Notes under the pieces: model-generated
Databases searched by the model: none
Told to the model about the DNA's origin: nothing
Seen by the model: only the letters and a program-made list of their open reading frames with translations
Made by a program: the position numbers and the translations under genes
Source of the DNA: an uncultured Gammaproteobacteria bacterium
Lineage (GTDB): Bacteria; Pseudomonadota; Gammaproteobacteria; Steroidobacterales; XN24
Assembly (NCBI GenBank): GCA_947259915.1
Contig: CAMYOC010000003.1
Coordinates: 1 to 52,389, forward strand
Length of the DNA: 52,389 nt
Direction of reading: 5' to 3'
Shown here: one piece after another, positions 16,388 through 25,241 of the stretch
Layout of the letters: each line of letters opens with the position of its first letter
How positions within the stretch are numbered: position 1 is the first letter of the stretch

Positions 16388-16470
16388 GCGTAACGCTTGA
16401 GTTCGGTCGCCAGGCCAGGGAGGCTTATCGGCCGGCGCGAATAGTCCGGCAGATCCCTGCGTTGTTCATC
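16388..16470 (-). other. attC-like stretch at the border of the accessory block
   Basis: The 194-nt gap between kmo and the DUF1348 gene holds, on the minus strand, AACTCAAGCGTTACGC, whose first 13 bases match the 3' half of classical attC sites. Upstream are GAACAACG and a foldable core with CAGGGA/TCCCTG outer and GCCGG/CCGGC inner arms. The overall size (83 nt) suits attC. No integrase gene is in the window, and the R'' box is poor. Confidence 0.35.
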
Positions 16471-16545
16471 GTTCTATCCTGAATTCGATCGTTTGCTCCC
16501 TGACCGTGCTGATCGGGTGGACAGAGTCTGCTGCTGGTCAAGGCG

Positions 16546-17940
16546 TCAGCCTGTGAGCGCGCTGAGTTTTGCTTCGATCTCCGCCCCGATCGCGCCATAG
16601 TCCATTCCATAGAGATCTTCGCGGCCTTCTGTCGCGCGGGTGATGATCTCTGTCTGGATGCGGCCGCGGCGCTGGGCCTCGGCATAGCCGATATCGTCGC
16701 GGAACATCACCATGGCATAGCGGGGCACGAAGCGGTCCGGGTAACGGCGCTCGAGTTCGAACGCAAGCTGTTTCCTGAGCAGGAACCCGGGATCGGCGAC
16801 CGAGGCGCGCATCTCGATATAGTTCTCCAGCGCCATATCGGCAATGGCGTCGGCGTTGGCCTTGCGACGCTCGTTGTAGAGCGCAAAGGTCTTGGTCCAG
16901 TCTCCGCCGGTCGCGTCGAGACAGCGGTCCATCTCCAGACAATCCTCAAAGGCGCAGTTCATGCCCTGGCCGTGAAACGGCACAACCGCGTGGGCGGCAT
17001 CACCGAGCAGCGCGAGGCGGTCGTCGAGATGCCAGGGCTGGCAGCGCACGGTACCAAGTTCGCCGGTGGGGTTGTGCAGCCAGTCGCGCTCCAGATTCGG
17101 GATCAGCGCCGAGGCATCGGGGAACACCGTGTCGAAAAAGGCACGCGCGTCGCGTGGGTCTTCGAGTTGATCGAAGCCGGGCTGATCTCCGGCCTCGGCG
17201 CCCGGCTGACCGATCTTTGGAAGGAACAGAGTGACGGTAAAGCTGGCGTCCAGGTTAGGCAGCGCGATCAGCATATAGCCGCCTCTTGGCCAGATATGCA
17301 GCGCGTGCGGCTCCATGCGGAAGCCGCCACCCGCGTCCGCGGGGATGTTCAGTTCCTTGTAGTCGTGATCCAGCATGTCCACCGTGCAGCTGTAGCCCGG
17401 CCGTTCCAGCAGGGCCTGGCGCATGATCGAGCCGGCGCCGTCGCCGCCGATCGCCGGCGTCATCGGCGCCTCGATCTGCACGTTGGCGACCTGATCATGA
17501 AAACGCAGCAGGCGGCCGTCGAGATCGACCTCGGTGCACGGGGCCTCGAATTGGATCTGCACGCCAGCGGCCTCGGCCTCGTCCATCAGCAGCGCGTTCA
17601 GCCCGCCGCGGGAGACCGAGTAGACCACTTCCCAATCCCTCTGGCCGTAGGGCTGCAGATTGGTGTTGCCATCGAGATCGTGGACCATCCGCCCGCGCAT
17701 CGTGGTCAGCAGCGCGCGCGCCTGTTGCTCGAGTCCGACACCGGCAAGCGCGGCCAGACCGCGGTTGGCCAGGGCCAGGTTGATCGAGCGTCCGGCGGAG
17801 ATGGTCTCTTTGCGCATGTCGGCGCGCTTTTCGAACATCCTTACCGTGTAGCCGCGCCGGGCCAGATACAGCGCCATCAGTGCGCCGCCGAGTCCGGCGC
17901 CGACAATGGTCACCTCGCCCCGATGCTCGTGTTCGCTCAT
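16546..17940 (-). CDS. kmo: Kynurenine 3-monooxygenase
   Basis: A 464-residue FAD- and NADPH-dependent hydroxylase that converts L-kynurenine to 3-hydroxykynurenine. The FAD-binding GAGLGG lies at residues 14-19, with the acidic end of strand 2 at FEKR. A second FAD motif is GDAAHAVVPFHGQGMNCAFE. KMO-specific segments include AGRSINLALANRG, HALHIWPRGGYMLIALPN and the C-terminal MFRDDIGYAEAQRRG. Length matches bacterial KMO. It is the last gene of the operon; its ATG overlaps the kynU stop (ATGA). Confidence 0.96.
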   Translation of the reverse strand: MSEHEHRGEVTIVGAGLGGALMALYLARRGYTVRMFEKRADMRKETISAGRSINLALANRGLAALAGVGLEQQARALLTTMRGRMVHDLDGNTNLQPYGQRDWEVVYSVSRGGLNALLMDEAEAAGVQIQFEAPCTEVDLDGRLLRFHDQVANVQIEAPMTPAIGGDGAGSIMRQALLERPGYSCTVDMLDHDYKELNIPADAGGGFRMEPHALHIWPRGGYMLIALPNLDASFTVTLFLPKIGQPGAEAGDQPGFDQLEDPRDARAFFDTVFPDASALIPNLERDWLHNPTGELGTVRCQPWHLDDRLALLGDAAHAVVPFHGQGMNCAFEDCLEMDRCLDATGGDWTKTFALYNERRKANADAIADMALENYIEMRASVADPGFLLRKQLAFELERRYPDRFVPRYAMVMFRDDIGYAEAQRRGRIQTEIITRATEGREDLYGMDYGAIGAEIEAKLSALTG

Positions 17941-19205
17941 GTGAATTGCCGGCGCAGGATATCGACAAATCGCCAGACGTCCTCGAAGCTGTTATACAAC
18001 GGGACGGGAGCTACCCGGATCACATCCGGCTCGCGCCAGTCTGCGATCACGCCGGCGTCCGAAATCGCTTCGAACACCGCGCGGCCGTGCTCGCGGCCGC
18101 CGGCCAGGCTCAGAGAGAGTTGGCAGCCGCGTTGCGTCGGATCCCCGGGCGTAAAGATCCGCACCTGTTCCGCCAGCAATTCGTTCAGCAGCGCCTGCAG
18201 ATAGCCGGTCAGCGCGATTGACTTCTGCCGCAACCGATCCATCCCGGCATCCTCGAACAACGACAGCGAGGCGATCAGCGGCGTCAAAGAGAATATCGGC
18301 GGGTTGGAGAGCTGCCAGCCTTCCGCGCCATTCATCGGCACAAACTCAGATCCCATCTGGAACCGGGTGGCCTTGTCGTGGCCCCACCAGCCGGCAAACC
18401 GGGGCAGGTCGAAGGCGCGGCCATGCCTTTCATGGACAAAGCACCCGGCCACAGCGCCGGGCCCTGCATTGAGATATTTGTAGCTGCACCAGACCGCGAA
18501 GTCCGCGCCCCAGTCGTGCAGTGCCAGCGGCACGTTACCGGCGGCGTGGGCCAGGTCCCAGCCCACCGCGCAGCCTTGTTTGCGGGCCAGCGCGGTGATC
18601 GTGCCCATGTCGAACAACTGGCCGGAGTAGTACTGCACGCCGGGCAGCATCACCAGCGCGATCGAATCGCCGTATTGCTCGATGCAGGCCGCGATGTCTT
18701 CGTCTTCGATCCCGGCCTCGCCATCCCGCGGCGTCAATTCGACCAACGCTTCGTCGGGATCGAAGCCGTGGAAGCGCACCTGGGATTCGGCGGCGTAGCG
18801 ATCCGACGGGAACGCCGGTTTCTCGATCAGCAGGCGGAAGCGTTCTTTTGTCGGGCGATAAAAGCTGACCATCATCAGATGCAGGTTCACGGTCAGCGTA
18901 TTCATCGCGACGACTTCTTCTGCCTGTGCCCCGACCAGCGCCGCCAGCGGATGGGCGAGCTGTTCGTGATAGGCCATCCACGGGCGAGTCGCACGGAAGT
19001 GACCCTCCACGCCAAGCTCACGCCAGGCCTCCAGTTCCTCGTCCATCAGCTGCTGGACTTCGCGCGGCTGCAGACCCAGCGAGTTGCCGCAGAGATAGAT
19101 GCTGTCGCCGTCCGGGCCCGGCGGGATATGGAACTGCTGCCGATAGATGGCCAGCGGATCGCCGGCGTCTTGTTGGCGGGCGTAGTCGATGGAGGTGTCG
19201 GTCAC
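17937..19205 (-). CDS. kynU: Kynureninase
   Basis: A 422-residue PLP enzyme that cleaves 3-hydroxykynurenine (or kynurenine) to 3-hydroxyanthranilate (anthranilate) and alanine. The PLP lysine is Lys243 in VWCSYKYLNAGPG, preceded by the pyridine-nitrogen Asp in GWDLAHAAGN. Early IYLCGNSLGLQPREV and the mid FPSDRYAAESQ are family marks. It starts with GTG that overlaps the stop of the cyclase gene (GTGA), and its stop overlaps kmo. Clear member of the bacterial KynU family at normal length. Confidence 0.96.
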   Translation of the reverse strand: MTDTSIDYARQQDAGDPLAIYRQQFHIPPGPDGDSIYLCGNSLGLQPREVQQLMDEELEAWRELGVEGHFRATRPWMAYHEQLAHPLAALVGAQAEEVVAMNTLTVNLHLMMVSFYRPTKERFRLLIEKPAFPSDRYAAESQVRFHGFDPDEALVELTPRDGEAGIEDEDIAACIEQYGDSIALVMLPGVQYYSGQLFDMGTITALARKQGCAVGWDLAHAAGNVPLALHDWGADFAVWCSYKYLNAGPGAVAGCFVHERHGRAFDLPRFAGWWGHDKATRFQMGSEFVPMNGAEGWQLSNPPIFSLTPLIASLSLFEDAGMDRLRQKSIALTGYLQALLNELLAEQVRIFTPGDPTQRGCQLSLSLAGGREHGRAVFEAISDAGVIADWREPDVIRVAPVPLYNSFEDVWRFVDILRRQFT

Positions 19206-20017
19206 GGCGCCACCAGCGCGTAGAGCAGGGGTCGCGAGGGGGCGGCGTCGGTCATAAACGGCGGTAACTGCAAAGACAGGGCATAGAGACCGTCGGCGAC
19301 CCTGTCCGGCACATAGATCATCTCGGTCACGGTGGCGTTCTCGCGGTCACGGTCCGTCTGGCCGGCCAGACCCCAGAACAACCGATGACCGGCGAGCTTG
19401 CCGTCGTCGTGGCTGCGATCGATGGAAGGCAGGTCGCACAACAGGTGTTGCACGCCGCGATCGACCATCAGCCCCAGCGCCTCCAGCGAGAAATAGGGTG
19501 GTACCGGCTCAGCCGTGTAGTCCTGTTCCGTCTTGGATGCATCGTTGGGCAGCGTGCGCACCACCAGCGCAGCGGGCGCCTCGGGCAGTTCACCAAGGTC
19601 ATCAAGCGCATTGCGCAGCGCACTCGCGGTCACCAGGCGATCACCGGCTCGGGGCGCCGGGTCTGCGGTCTCATCGCTGCGCGCGGCGTCCACCGTGTCG
19701 ACGCTGACCAACGCGGTCAGCATCATGGGCGCGAGCGCCTTGCCGGCGATGCTGACCCGTTCCCGGCTGAGATGGCCGATGCATTCCGTGTGGGTGCCGT
19801 TGCAATGGGGCACCAGCGTCAACACTTCGCAATTACAGCTCCCTCCGGCGCGCACATCACCGACAAAGCCATCGGCTTCGAGCGGCTTGGCCCGCGCCGG
19901 CGGCGCACCAAAATGGTTCGGCTGGCGGCCGCCAAAATCCAGCGGGATCGAGATATCAATGGCCACAGGATCCACGCGCCGGGATCCGGTCGCCGTAAGC
20001 AGGTTCAGCGTGCTCAT
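19202..20017 (-). CDS. Cyclase-family metal hydrolase, probable kynurenine formamidase
   Basis: A 271-residue member of the cyclase/KynB-like family. The metal-binding signature [13 protein letters not shown] carries the spaced His/Asp-type ligands of that family. Position between ACMSD and kynureninase makes N-formylkynurenine formamidase the natural assignment. However, it is longer than canonical KynB (about 210 residues) and diverges outside the metal site, so it may be a distinct formamidase subgroup. ATG overlaps the ACMSD stop (ATGA) and its stop overlaps the kynU GTG. Confidence 0.75.
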   Translation of the reverse strand: MSTLNLLTATGSRRVDPVAIDISIPLDFGGRQPNHFGAPPARAKPLEADGFVGDVRAGGSCNCEVLTLVPHCNGTHTECIGHLSRERVSIAGKALAPMMLTALVSVDTVDAARSDETADPAPRAGDRLVTASALRNALDDLGELPEAPAALVVRTLPNDASKTEQDYTAEPVPPYFSLEALGLMVDRGVQHLLCDLPSIDRSHDDGKLAGHRLFWGLAGQTDRDRENATVTEMIYVPDRVADGLYALSLQLPPFMTDAAPSRPLLYALVAP

Positions 20018-21027
20018 AGGAAGCGCTCCCGCTCCAGATCAAGCCAGGCCAGCGCGCTGCCCGAGAGCAGGCGCTCCCTGATCGCCGGCGCCAGATCCAA
20101 GCTGTCGATCAATGAGCCGGGCACGGTCTCGCCCAGCGGGAACGGGTAGTCGCTGCCCATCGCGATGCACTCCGCGCCCATCAGATCGATCATATAGCGC
20201 AGCATCAGCGGATCGTGGACCAGGGAATCGACAAAGAAACGTCCCAGATAGTCCCGCGGGTTGCGTTCGTTCTCCACCGCGCACAGATCGGGGCGGACCT
20301 TGAAGCCGTGCTCGATGCGGCCGAGGGTGGCGGGGAAGGCGCCGCCGCCGTGAGCGAAGGCCACGCGCAGATCCGGCAGACGTTCGAACACGCCGCCAAA
20401 GATCATCGAGCAGATCGACAGTGAGGTCTCCGCCGGCATACCCACCAGCCACGGCAGCCAGTATTTGCCCATGCGTTCGCGGCCGAGCATCTCCCACGGA
20501 TGGACAAACACCGCGGCGCCGAGTTCGGCACAGGCCTCGAGTACCGGGTAGACGTCCGGGTGATCGAGGTTCATGCCGTTGATATGGGAGCCGATCTCGA
20601 TCCCGGCCAGCCCCAGCCGCATGCAGCGCTCCAGTTCGCGGATGGCCAGATCCGGGTTCTGCATCGGCAAGGTGCCGAGGCCGATAAAGCGTCGCGGATA
20701 TGCGGCGACCAGGCTGGCGATGTGGTCGTTGAGCAGTCTCGCCAGGTCCAGTGCGTCTTCCGCCTTGGCCCAGTAGCTGAACATGATCGGCACCGTGGAC
20801 AGCACCTGGACGTGGACCCCGTGGCCGTCGCAGTCGGACAGACGCGCGTGCTCGTCCCAGCAATTCTCATCGACTTCACGGAAAAAGCTGCCGTCCAGGG
20901 TCATGTGCGAACAACCGGGGCCGTGGCGCTCCAGCTGCACCCAGCCGCCATAGCCATAGCGTTCCTTCAGATCCGGCCAGTCCGGCGGCAGGATATGGGT
21001 GTGGATGTCGACCTTGAGTACAGGCAT
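20014..21027 (-). CDS. nbaD: 2-amino-3-carboxymuconate-6-semialdehyde decarboxylase (ACMSD)
   Basis: A 337-residue zinc amidohydrolase-superfamily decarboxylase that turns ACMS into 2-aminomuconate semialdehyde and so diverts flux from quinolinate. Ligands are visible: His9 and His11 (DIHTH), His176 (FVHPWEM), His226 (AHGGG) and Asp293 (GSDYPFPLG). The GNMNLDHP-type loop appears as [14 protein letters not shown]. Size matches bacterial ACMSD. The dioxygenase gene upstream ends 9 nt before the start codon. Confidence 0.95.
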   Translation of the reverse strand: MPVLKVDIHTHILPPDWPDLKERYGYGGWVQLERHGPGCSHMTLDGSFFREVDENCWDEHARLSDCDGHGVHVQVLSTVPIMFSYWAKAEDALDLARLLNDHIASLVAAYPRRFIGLGTLPMQNPDLAIRELERCMRLGLAGIEIGSHINGMNLDHPDVYPVLEACAELGAAVFVHPWEMLGRERMGKYWLPWLVGMPAETSLSICSMIFGGVFERLPDLRVAFAHGGGAFPATLGRIEHGFKVRPDLCAVENERNPRDYLGRFFVDSLVHDPLMLRYMIDLMGAECIAMGSDYPFPLGETVPGSLIDSLDLAPAIRERLLSGSALAWLDLERERFL

Positions 21028-21036
21028 GCGTGTGTC

Positions 21037-21564
21037 TCAGCCGCGCCGCTCTGGCGGCAGCTCGCTGACATGCCCGCATTCATCGCAATGGCGCAGCTCC
21101 GCATCAGCGTAGTAGCGGTCGAACAGCGGCGGCAGCTGGGTCACGATATTCTCAAGGTGAAAATACTCCTCGTAGAGCTTGTGGCCGCAGGCTTCACAGA
21201 ACCAGAGGAAGCCGTCCTTCTCTTCGGGCAGACGCGGACGTTCGATCACCAGACCGACCGTGTTTTCGAAGCGTTGCGGCGAGTGCGGCATGCCCGGCGG
21301 CAGCAGGAAGATCTCGCCCTCGCGGATCGGGATGTCGACGAACTCTCCGTCCTGCACGGTCTTGAGGATCATGTCGCCCTCGACCTGGTAGAAAAATTCC
21401 TCGCCCGGGTCATAGTGATAGTCCTGACGCGAGTTGGGGCCGCCGACCACCATGACGATGAACTCACCGTCCTCGAACACCAGCTTATTGCACACCGGAG
21501 GCTTGAGCAGCTCGCGATGATCCTCGATCCATTGCTGGAAGTTGAAGGCCTTCAATGGTCGCAT
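21037..21564 (-). CDS. nbaC: 3-hydroxyanthranilate 3,4-dioxygenase
   Basis: A 175-residue cupin dioxygenase that opens 3-hydroxyanthranilate to ACMS. Iron ligands fit His50, Glu56 and His94, with substrate-binding Arg46 and Arg98. The bacterial-type C-terminal rubredoxin-like knuckle is present as two CxxC pairs (Cys123/126 and Cys160/163). The ATG at 21564 begins MRPLKAFNFQQW at the usual family start; an in-frame extension to 21636 would overlap the deaminase gene. Immediately upstream of the ACMSD gene. Confidence 0.95.
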   Translation of the reverse strand: MRPLKAFNFQQWIEDHRELLKPPVCNKLVFEDGEFIVMVVGGPNSRQDYHYDPGEEFFYQVEGDMILKTVQDGEFVDIPIREGEIFLLPPGMPHSPQRFENTVGLVIERPRLPEEKDGFLWFCEACGHKLYEEYFHLENIVTQLPPLFDRYYADAELRHCDECGHVSELPPERRG

Positions 21565-21592
21565 CGGTGTCTCCTTGAGCCTGGCGCAGTCA

Positions 21593-22045
21593 TCAGTCGC
21601 CGCCCACATCGCTGCCGTCGGTGACGATGGTGGCAATGCACTTTAATTCGATCGAGATCGGCGTCGGCAGGCTCTTCACTTCTACCGTGGTCCGGCAGGG
21701 CGGGTTATCGCGGAAATACTCGGCGTAGATTCGGTTATAGATGGCGAAGTCTTCCTGCATATGGGTCAGGAACACGGTGACGTCCACCAGCTGGTCCCAG
21801 GATGAACCGGCCTCCTGCAGCACCTGACGCACGTTGCGGAAAACCGAATGGCATTGCGCCTCGATATCGCGGCTGACCACGCGGCCATCGGCGTCCAGTC
21901 CGACGCCCGGGATCGCGTTGCTGTCACGCACCCGAGGCCCGATGCCGGAGAGGAACAGCAGATTATCCACACGCCGCGCGTGCGGGTAATGACCCACCGG
22001 TTCCGGTGCGCCGCTGGCGTGGGTGACGTCGTTCTGTTTGCTCAC
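21593..22045 (-). CDS. nbaF: Rid-family 2-aminomuconate deaminase
   Basis: A 150-residue RidA/YjgF-fold protein. Key segments are HARRVDNLLFLSGIGPR near the N-terminus, then QCHSVFRNVRQVLQEAGSSW, VDVTVFLTHM and the NPPCRTTVEVKSLP region with the conserved Arg. In kynurenine operons this position is occupied by 2-aminomuconate deaminase (AmnD/NbaF-type), which yields 4-oxalocrotonate and ammonia; a general imine deaminase is the alternative. GTG at 22045 is chosen because it lies after the dehydrogenase stop; ATG candidates further upstream would overlap that gene. Confidence 0.87.
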   Translation of the reverse strand: MSKQNDVTHASGAPEPVGHYPHARRVDNLLFLSGIGPRVRDSNAIPGVGLDADGRVVSRDIEAQCHSVFRNVRQVLQEAGSSWDQLVDVTVFLTHMQEDFAIYNRIYAEYFRDNPPCRTTVEVKSLPTPISIELKCIATIVTDGSDVGGD

Positions 22046-22064
22046 GTGTTTGTATCCGCGTATG

Positions 22065-23513
22065 TCAACGATAACTGATGCACACGTTTTTCGGTTCGGT
22101 GAAAAAACGCATGGCCTCGAAGCCGCCCTCGCGGCCGACACCCGAGTCTTTCATGCCGCCCATCGGTGTGCGCAGGTCCCGCAGCATCCAGCAGTTGACC
22201 CAGACCATGCCGGCTTCCAATTGTCGCGCCATCCGATGGCAGCGATCCACATCGCGGCTCCACAGTGATGCGGCCAGCCCGTAGCGGGTGGCGTTGGCCT
22301 GGGCGACGGCGTCCTCCTCACCATCGAACGGGCTCAGGCTGACGACCGGTCCAAAGATCTCTTCCTGGTTGGTGCGGCAGTCCGGGCCGAGACCCTCGAT
22401 CAGCGTCGGCGCGACGAACCAGCCATCGCGACAGCGCGCGGCGTCCGGCTGCACCCGCCCACCTCCGCACAGCACGCGTCCACCTTCCTGGCGCGCGGTG
22501 TCGATGCAGCCGAGGATCTTCTCCATATGCGCTGCAGAGACGACCGCACCCTGGCTGGTGTCCGGATCCAGCGGATCGCCCACGGTCATCGCCTCGACCT
22601 GCTCGACAAAGGCATCGCGGAACCGTTCATAGATCGACGCTTCCACCAGCACGCGGGAGCCGCACAGGCAGATCTGCCCCTGGTTGGAGAACCCGGCTCT
22701 CAACGTGCCCTCGAGCGTGCGTTCCCAATCGCAGTCGGCGAACACCAGGCTCGGGTTCTTGCCACCCAGTTCCAGCGACAATTTGCGGAAGCGCGGCGCG
22801 GCCGAGGCGGCGATGCGCGCGCCGGTGGCGGTGCCGCCGGTAAATGAGATGGCTTTGACGCCGGGATGATCGACGATCTGCTGACCGATGCCAGGTCCGG
22901 TGCCGTGCAGGATATTGAGCACGCCCGGCGGCATGCCCGCATCCTGGCACAGCCGGGAGAACAGGTACGCAGTCATCGGCGTGATCTCCGAGGGCTTGCC
23001 GATCACGCAGTTGCCGGCGGCCAGCGCCGGCGCGATCTTCCAGGTGAACAGATACAGCGGCAGATTCCAGGGCGAGATGCAGGCGACAACGCCGAGCGGA
23101 TGACGCAGGGTGTAGTTCAGCGTGTTGTGATCGGTAGCGTGGGCCTCGCTGTGGAATTGCGTCGCGGCGGCGGCGAAGAACTCGAGATTGGCCGAGGCGC
23201 GCGGGATGTCGACCGTGGCGGCCACGCTGATCGGCTTGCCGTTGTCCACGCTCTCGGCCCGCGCCAGCATCGCTGCGTTGTCGCGCACCAGCCGCGCGAG
23301 CCGCTGCAGCACCCTGGCCCGGTGATCCGCGGTGGCCGCACTCCAGTCCGGGAACGCTGCTTCTGCGGCCGCCACTGCCAGGTCCAGATCCTCGCCACCG
23401 GAATCCGGCAGCTGTGAATAGATCAGTCCGGTGGCCGGTTCGGGATTGTCCAGATAGCGGCCGGCCACGGGTGGACTCAGCTCGCCGTTGATGTAGTTGG
23501 CCAGGCGCTCCAC
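22065..23513 (-). CDS. nbaE: 2-aminomuconate 6-semialdehyde dehydrogenase
   Basis: A 482-residue NAD-dependent aldehyde dehydrogenase of the AMSDH/HMSDH clade. Visible are ISPWNLPLYLFTWKIAPAL, the NAD-loop FTGGTATG, the general base in SLELGGKNP (Glu248) and the nucleophile in GQICLCGSR (Cys282). The GTG at 23513 has GAGGGA upstream and lies 7 nt after the SDR stop; the frame remains open for 160 codons further but only as a shadow of the SDR gene. Placement between deaminase and ACMSD steps supports the specific substrate. Confidence 0.92.
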   Translation of the reverse strand: MERLANYINGELSPPVAGRYLDNPEPATGLIYSQLPDSGGEDLDLAVAAAEAAFPDWSAATADHRARVLQRLARLVRDNAAMLARAESVDNGKPISVAATVDIPRASANLEFFAAAATQFHSEAHATDHNTLNYTLRHPLGVVACISPWNLPLYLFTWKIAPALAAGNCVIGKPSEITPMTAYLFSRLCQDAGMPPGVLNILHGTGPGIGQQIVDHPGVKAISFTGGTATGARIAASAAPRFRKLSLELGGKNPSLVFADCDWERTLEGTLRAGFSNQGQICLCGSRVLVEASIYERFRDAFVEQVEAMTVGDPLDPDTSQGAVVSAAHMEKILGCIDTARQEGGRVLCGGGRVQPDAARCRDGWFVAPTLIEGLGPDCRTNQEEIFGPVVSLSPFDGEEDAVAQANATRYGLAASLWSRDVDRCHRMARQLEAGMVWVNCWMLRDLRTPMGGMKDSGVGREGGFEAMRFFTEPKNVCISYR

Positions 23514-23520
23514 GTGTCCC

Positions 23521-24306
23521 TCAGAGGCTGCCGGTGCGGCCGCCGTCCACCGGCAGATTGATGCCGTTGACGTAAGACGCGGCCGGGCTGGCGAGGAAGG
23601 CGACGACGCTGGCGATCTCACCCGGTTCGGCGAAGCGCCCGGCGGGCACCAGCGACAGCGCCTGCTTGCGGATGAGCTCGATCGGCTGGCCGGATTTTTC
23701 GGCGCGGCCCTGGAAGATATAGTCCAGCCGCTCGGTGGCGGTAAAACCCGGCAGCACGTTGTTGACGGTGATCGCCAGCGGGCCCAATTCACGCGCCAGC
23801 GTCTTCGACCAGCTGGCCATGGCGCCGCGCACGGTGTTGGACACGCCGAGACCGGGTATCGGCTCCTTGACCGAGGTGGAGATGATGTTGATGACCCGGC
23901 CATAGCCGGCGTCTTGCATCCCCGGACGCAGAACCTGGATGATCCGCTGGGCGGCGAGCACATGCTGGGCAAACGCGGCCTCGAATTGCTCAGGACCCGC
24001 ATCGATAGCCAGCCCCGCCGGTGGCCCGCCGGTGTTGTTGATCACGATATGCACGGGGGAATCTTCCGCGATGGCCTGCATGCGCTGGCTGAGCGCACCG
24101 CCGTCGCTCAAGTCGAGCGGGATGGCCTGATGTGTCTGACTCGCCCCACGCGCGAGTTCGTCGAGCAGGCTGGCCAGCGCAGCCGCGTCCCGGGCCACCG
24201 CCAGCACCTCTGCGCCGGACTCGGCCAGCGCCAGCGCCACGGCGCGGCCGATGCCGCGGGAGGCGCCGCAAACCAGCGCGCGGCGGCTGTCGAGTCGAGT
24301 ATTCAT
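23521..24306 (-). CDS. Atypical short-chain dehydrogenase/reductase
   Basis: A 261-residue SDR-fold protein at the head of the kynurenine operon. The Rossmann motif GASRGIG (14-20) and the NNTGG segment are intact, and Ser143 takes the catalytic serine place. The YxxxK pair is missing: aligned on spacing (13 residues after Ser143), the tyrosine is Ser156 and the lysine is Arg160 in VSNTVRGA. This S-N-x-x-R pattern occurs in a recognisable SDR subgroup, so it is not a sequencing error. It may use different chemistry or act as a binding protein. No standard kynurenine step needs an SDR. Confidence 0.85.
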   Translation of the reverse strand: MNTRLDSRRALVCGASRGIGRAVALALAESGAEVLAVARDAAALASLLDELARGASQTHQAIPLDLSDGGALSQRMQAIAEDSPVHIVINNTGGPPAGLAIDAGPEQFEAAFAQHVLAAQRIIQVLRPGMQDAGYGRVINIISTSVKEPIPGLGVSNTVRGAMASWSKTLARELGPLAITVNNVLPGFTATERLDYIFQGRAEKSGQPIELIRKQALSLVPAGRFAEPGEIASVVAFLASPAASYVNGINLPVDGGRTGSL

Positions 24307-24389
24307 GCCGGCTCCGTTGCGATCTTTTTGGCTGTTCCTATGGCAGTTCCTTTTGGGCTCATTCTAGCCCATCGACCGGGGCGCCCCGC

Positions 24390-25235
24390 TCACTTGGGCG
24401 GGAACAGGGTCGGCCGCAGCACCTGTTTGCATTTCACTCGCCGCAAGCGGACCTTGCTGGGCTTGAGCTGCGCCGCCGTCAGGCAGCCGCCCCAGACGCA
24501 TCCGGTGTCGAGAGAGACCACATTGGGACGCACCATTTCACCCAGTGTGGACCAGTGGCCGAAGACGATACGCAGCTTGGCGTTCTTGCGTTCGGGCACG
24601 TCGAACCAGGGCACGTACTTGCGCGCCCGCGGGCTGGGACGGCCCTTGCGAGTCAGGTCGAGATTCCCGTCCAGGTCGCAGAAGCGCATCCGTGTGAACA
24701 CATTGGTGATGTAGCGCAGCCGTTCCCAGCCGCTCAGCGTCTTCGACCACCGCACCGGCTTGTTGCCGTACATACGCTTGAAGAACGCCGGATAATCCTT
24801 GCTTTGCAGGAACGACTCCAGCTCTGCGGCGGCCGCCAGCGCGGTCTTCAGCGACCACTGCGGTGACAGGCCGGCGTGGACCAGCGTGTAATTGCGCGCC
24901 TTATCGTGGTGCATCAACGGGCGGGCGCGCAGCCAGTGCAGCAGTTCGTGCGCGTCGGCGGCCTTGAGGATCGCGTGCAGCGTGTCCTTATTGCGCAATC
25001 TGTCCGGATTCTCGGCCGCCGCCAGCAGGTGCAGATCGTGATTGCCGAGCACGCTGATGGCACCGTCGCGCAGATTGCGTACAAAACGCAGGGTATCGAG
25101 CGAATCCGGGCCCCGGTTGACCAGGTCGCCGGTAAACCAGAGCTGGTCGTTGCCGGGGTCGTAGTCGATCTTGTCCAGCAGCCGCAACAGCGGATCCAGA
25201 CAGCCCTGCAGATCGCCGATCGCGTAGATCGCCAT
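24390..25235 (-). CDS. apaH: Diadenosine tetraphosphatase (symmetrical Ap4A hydrolase)
   Basis: A 281-residue calcineurin-like phosphoesterase that splits Ap4A and also removes NpN caps from RNA. Motifs GDLQGC (7-12), GDLVNRGPDS and GNHDLHLL give the dimetal site; GHWSTLGE and the C-terminal LDTGCVWGG complete the family signature. It lies 6 nt after the apaG stop, the usual apaG-apaH pairing. Downstream, 83 nt separate it from the kynurenine operon, so read-through is possible. Confidence 0.97.
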   Translation of the reverse strand: MAIYAIGDLQGCLDPLLRLLDKIDYDPGNDQLWFTGDLVNRGPDSLDTLRFVRNLRDGAISVLGNHDLHLLAAAENPDRLRNKDTLHAILKAADAHELLHWLRARPLMHHDKARNYTLVHAGLSPQWSLKTALAAAAELESFLQSKDYPAFFKRMYGNKPVRWSKTLSGWERLRYITNVFTRMRFCDLDGNLDLTRKGRPSPRARKYVPWFDVPERKNAKLRIVFGHWSTLGEMVRPNVVSLDTGCVWGGCLTAAQLKPSKVRLRRVKCKQVLRPTLFPPK

Positions 25236-25241
25236 GGGCGC

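Noticed and set aside
16972..18204. 410-codon plus-strand frame opposite kmo/kynU
   Set aside because: Shadow of two clearly identified enzymes; no domain and no ribosome site.
24307..24389. Terminator between apaH and the SDR gene
   Set aside because: Only GC palindromes and a GGGCT/AGCCC stem without a T-run on the minus strand; termination is not supported.
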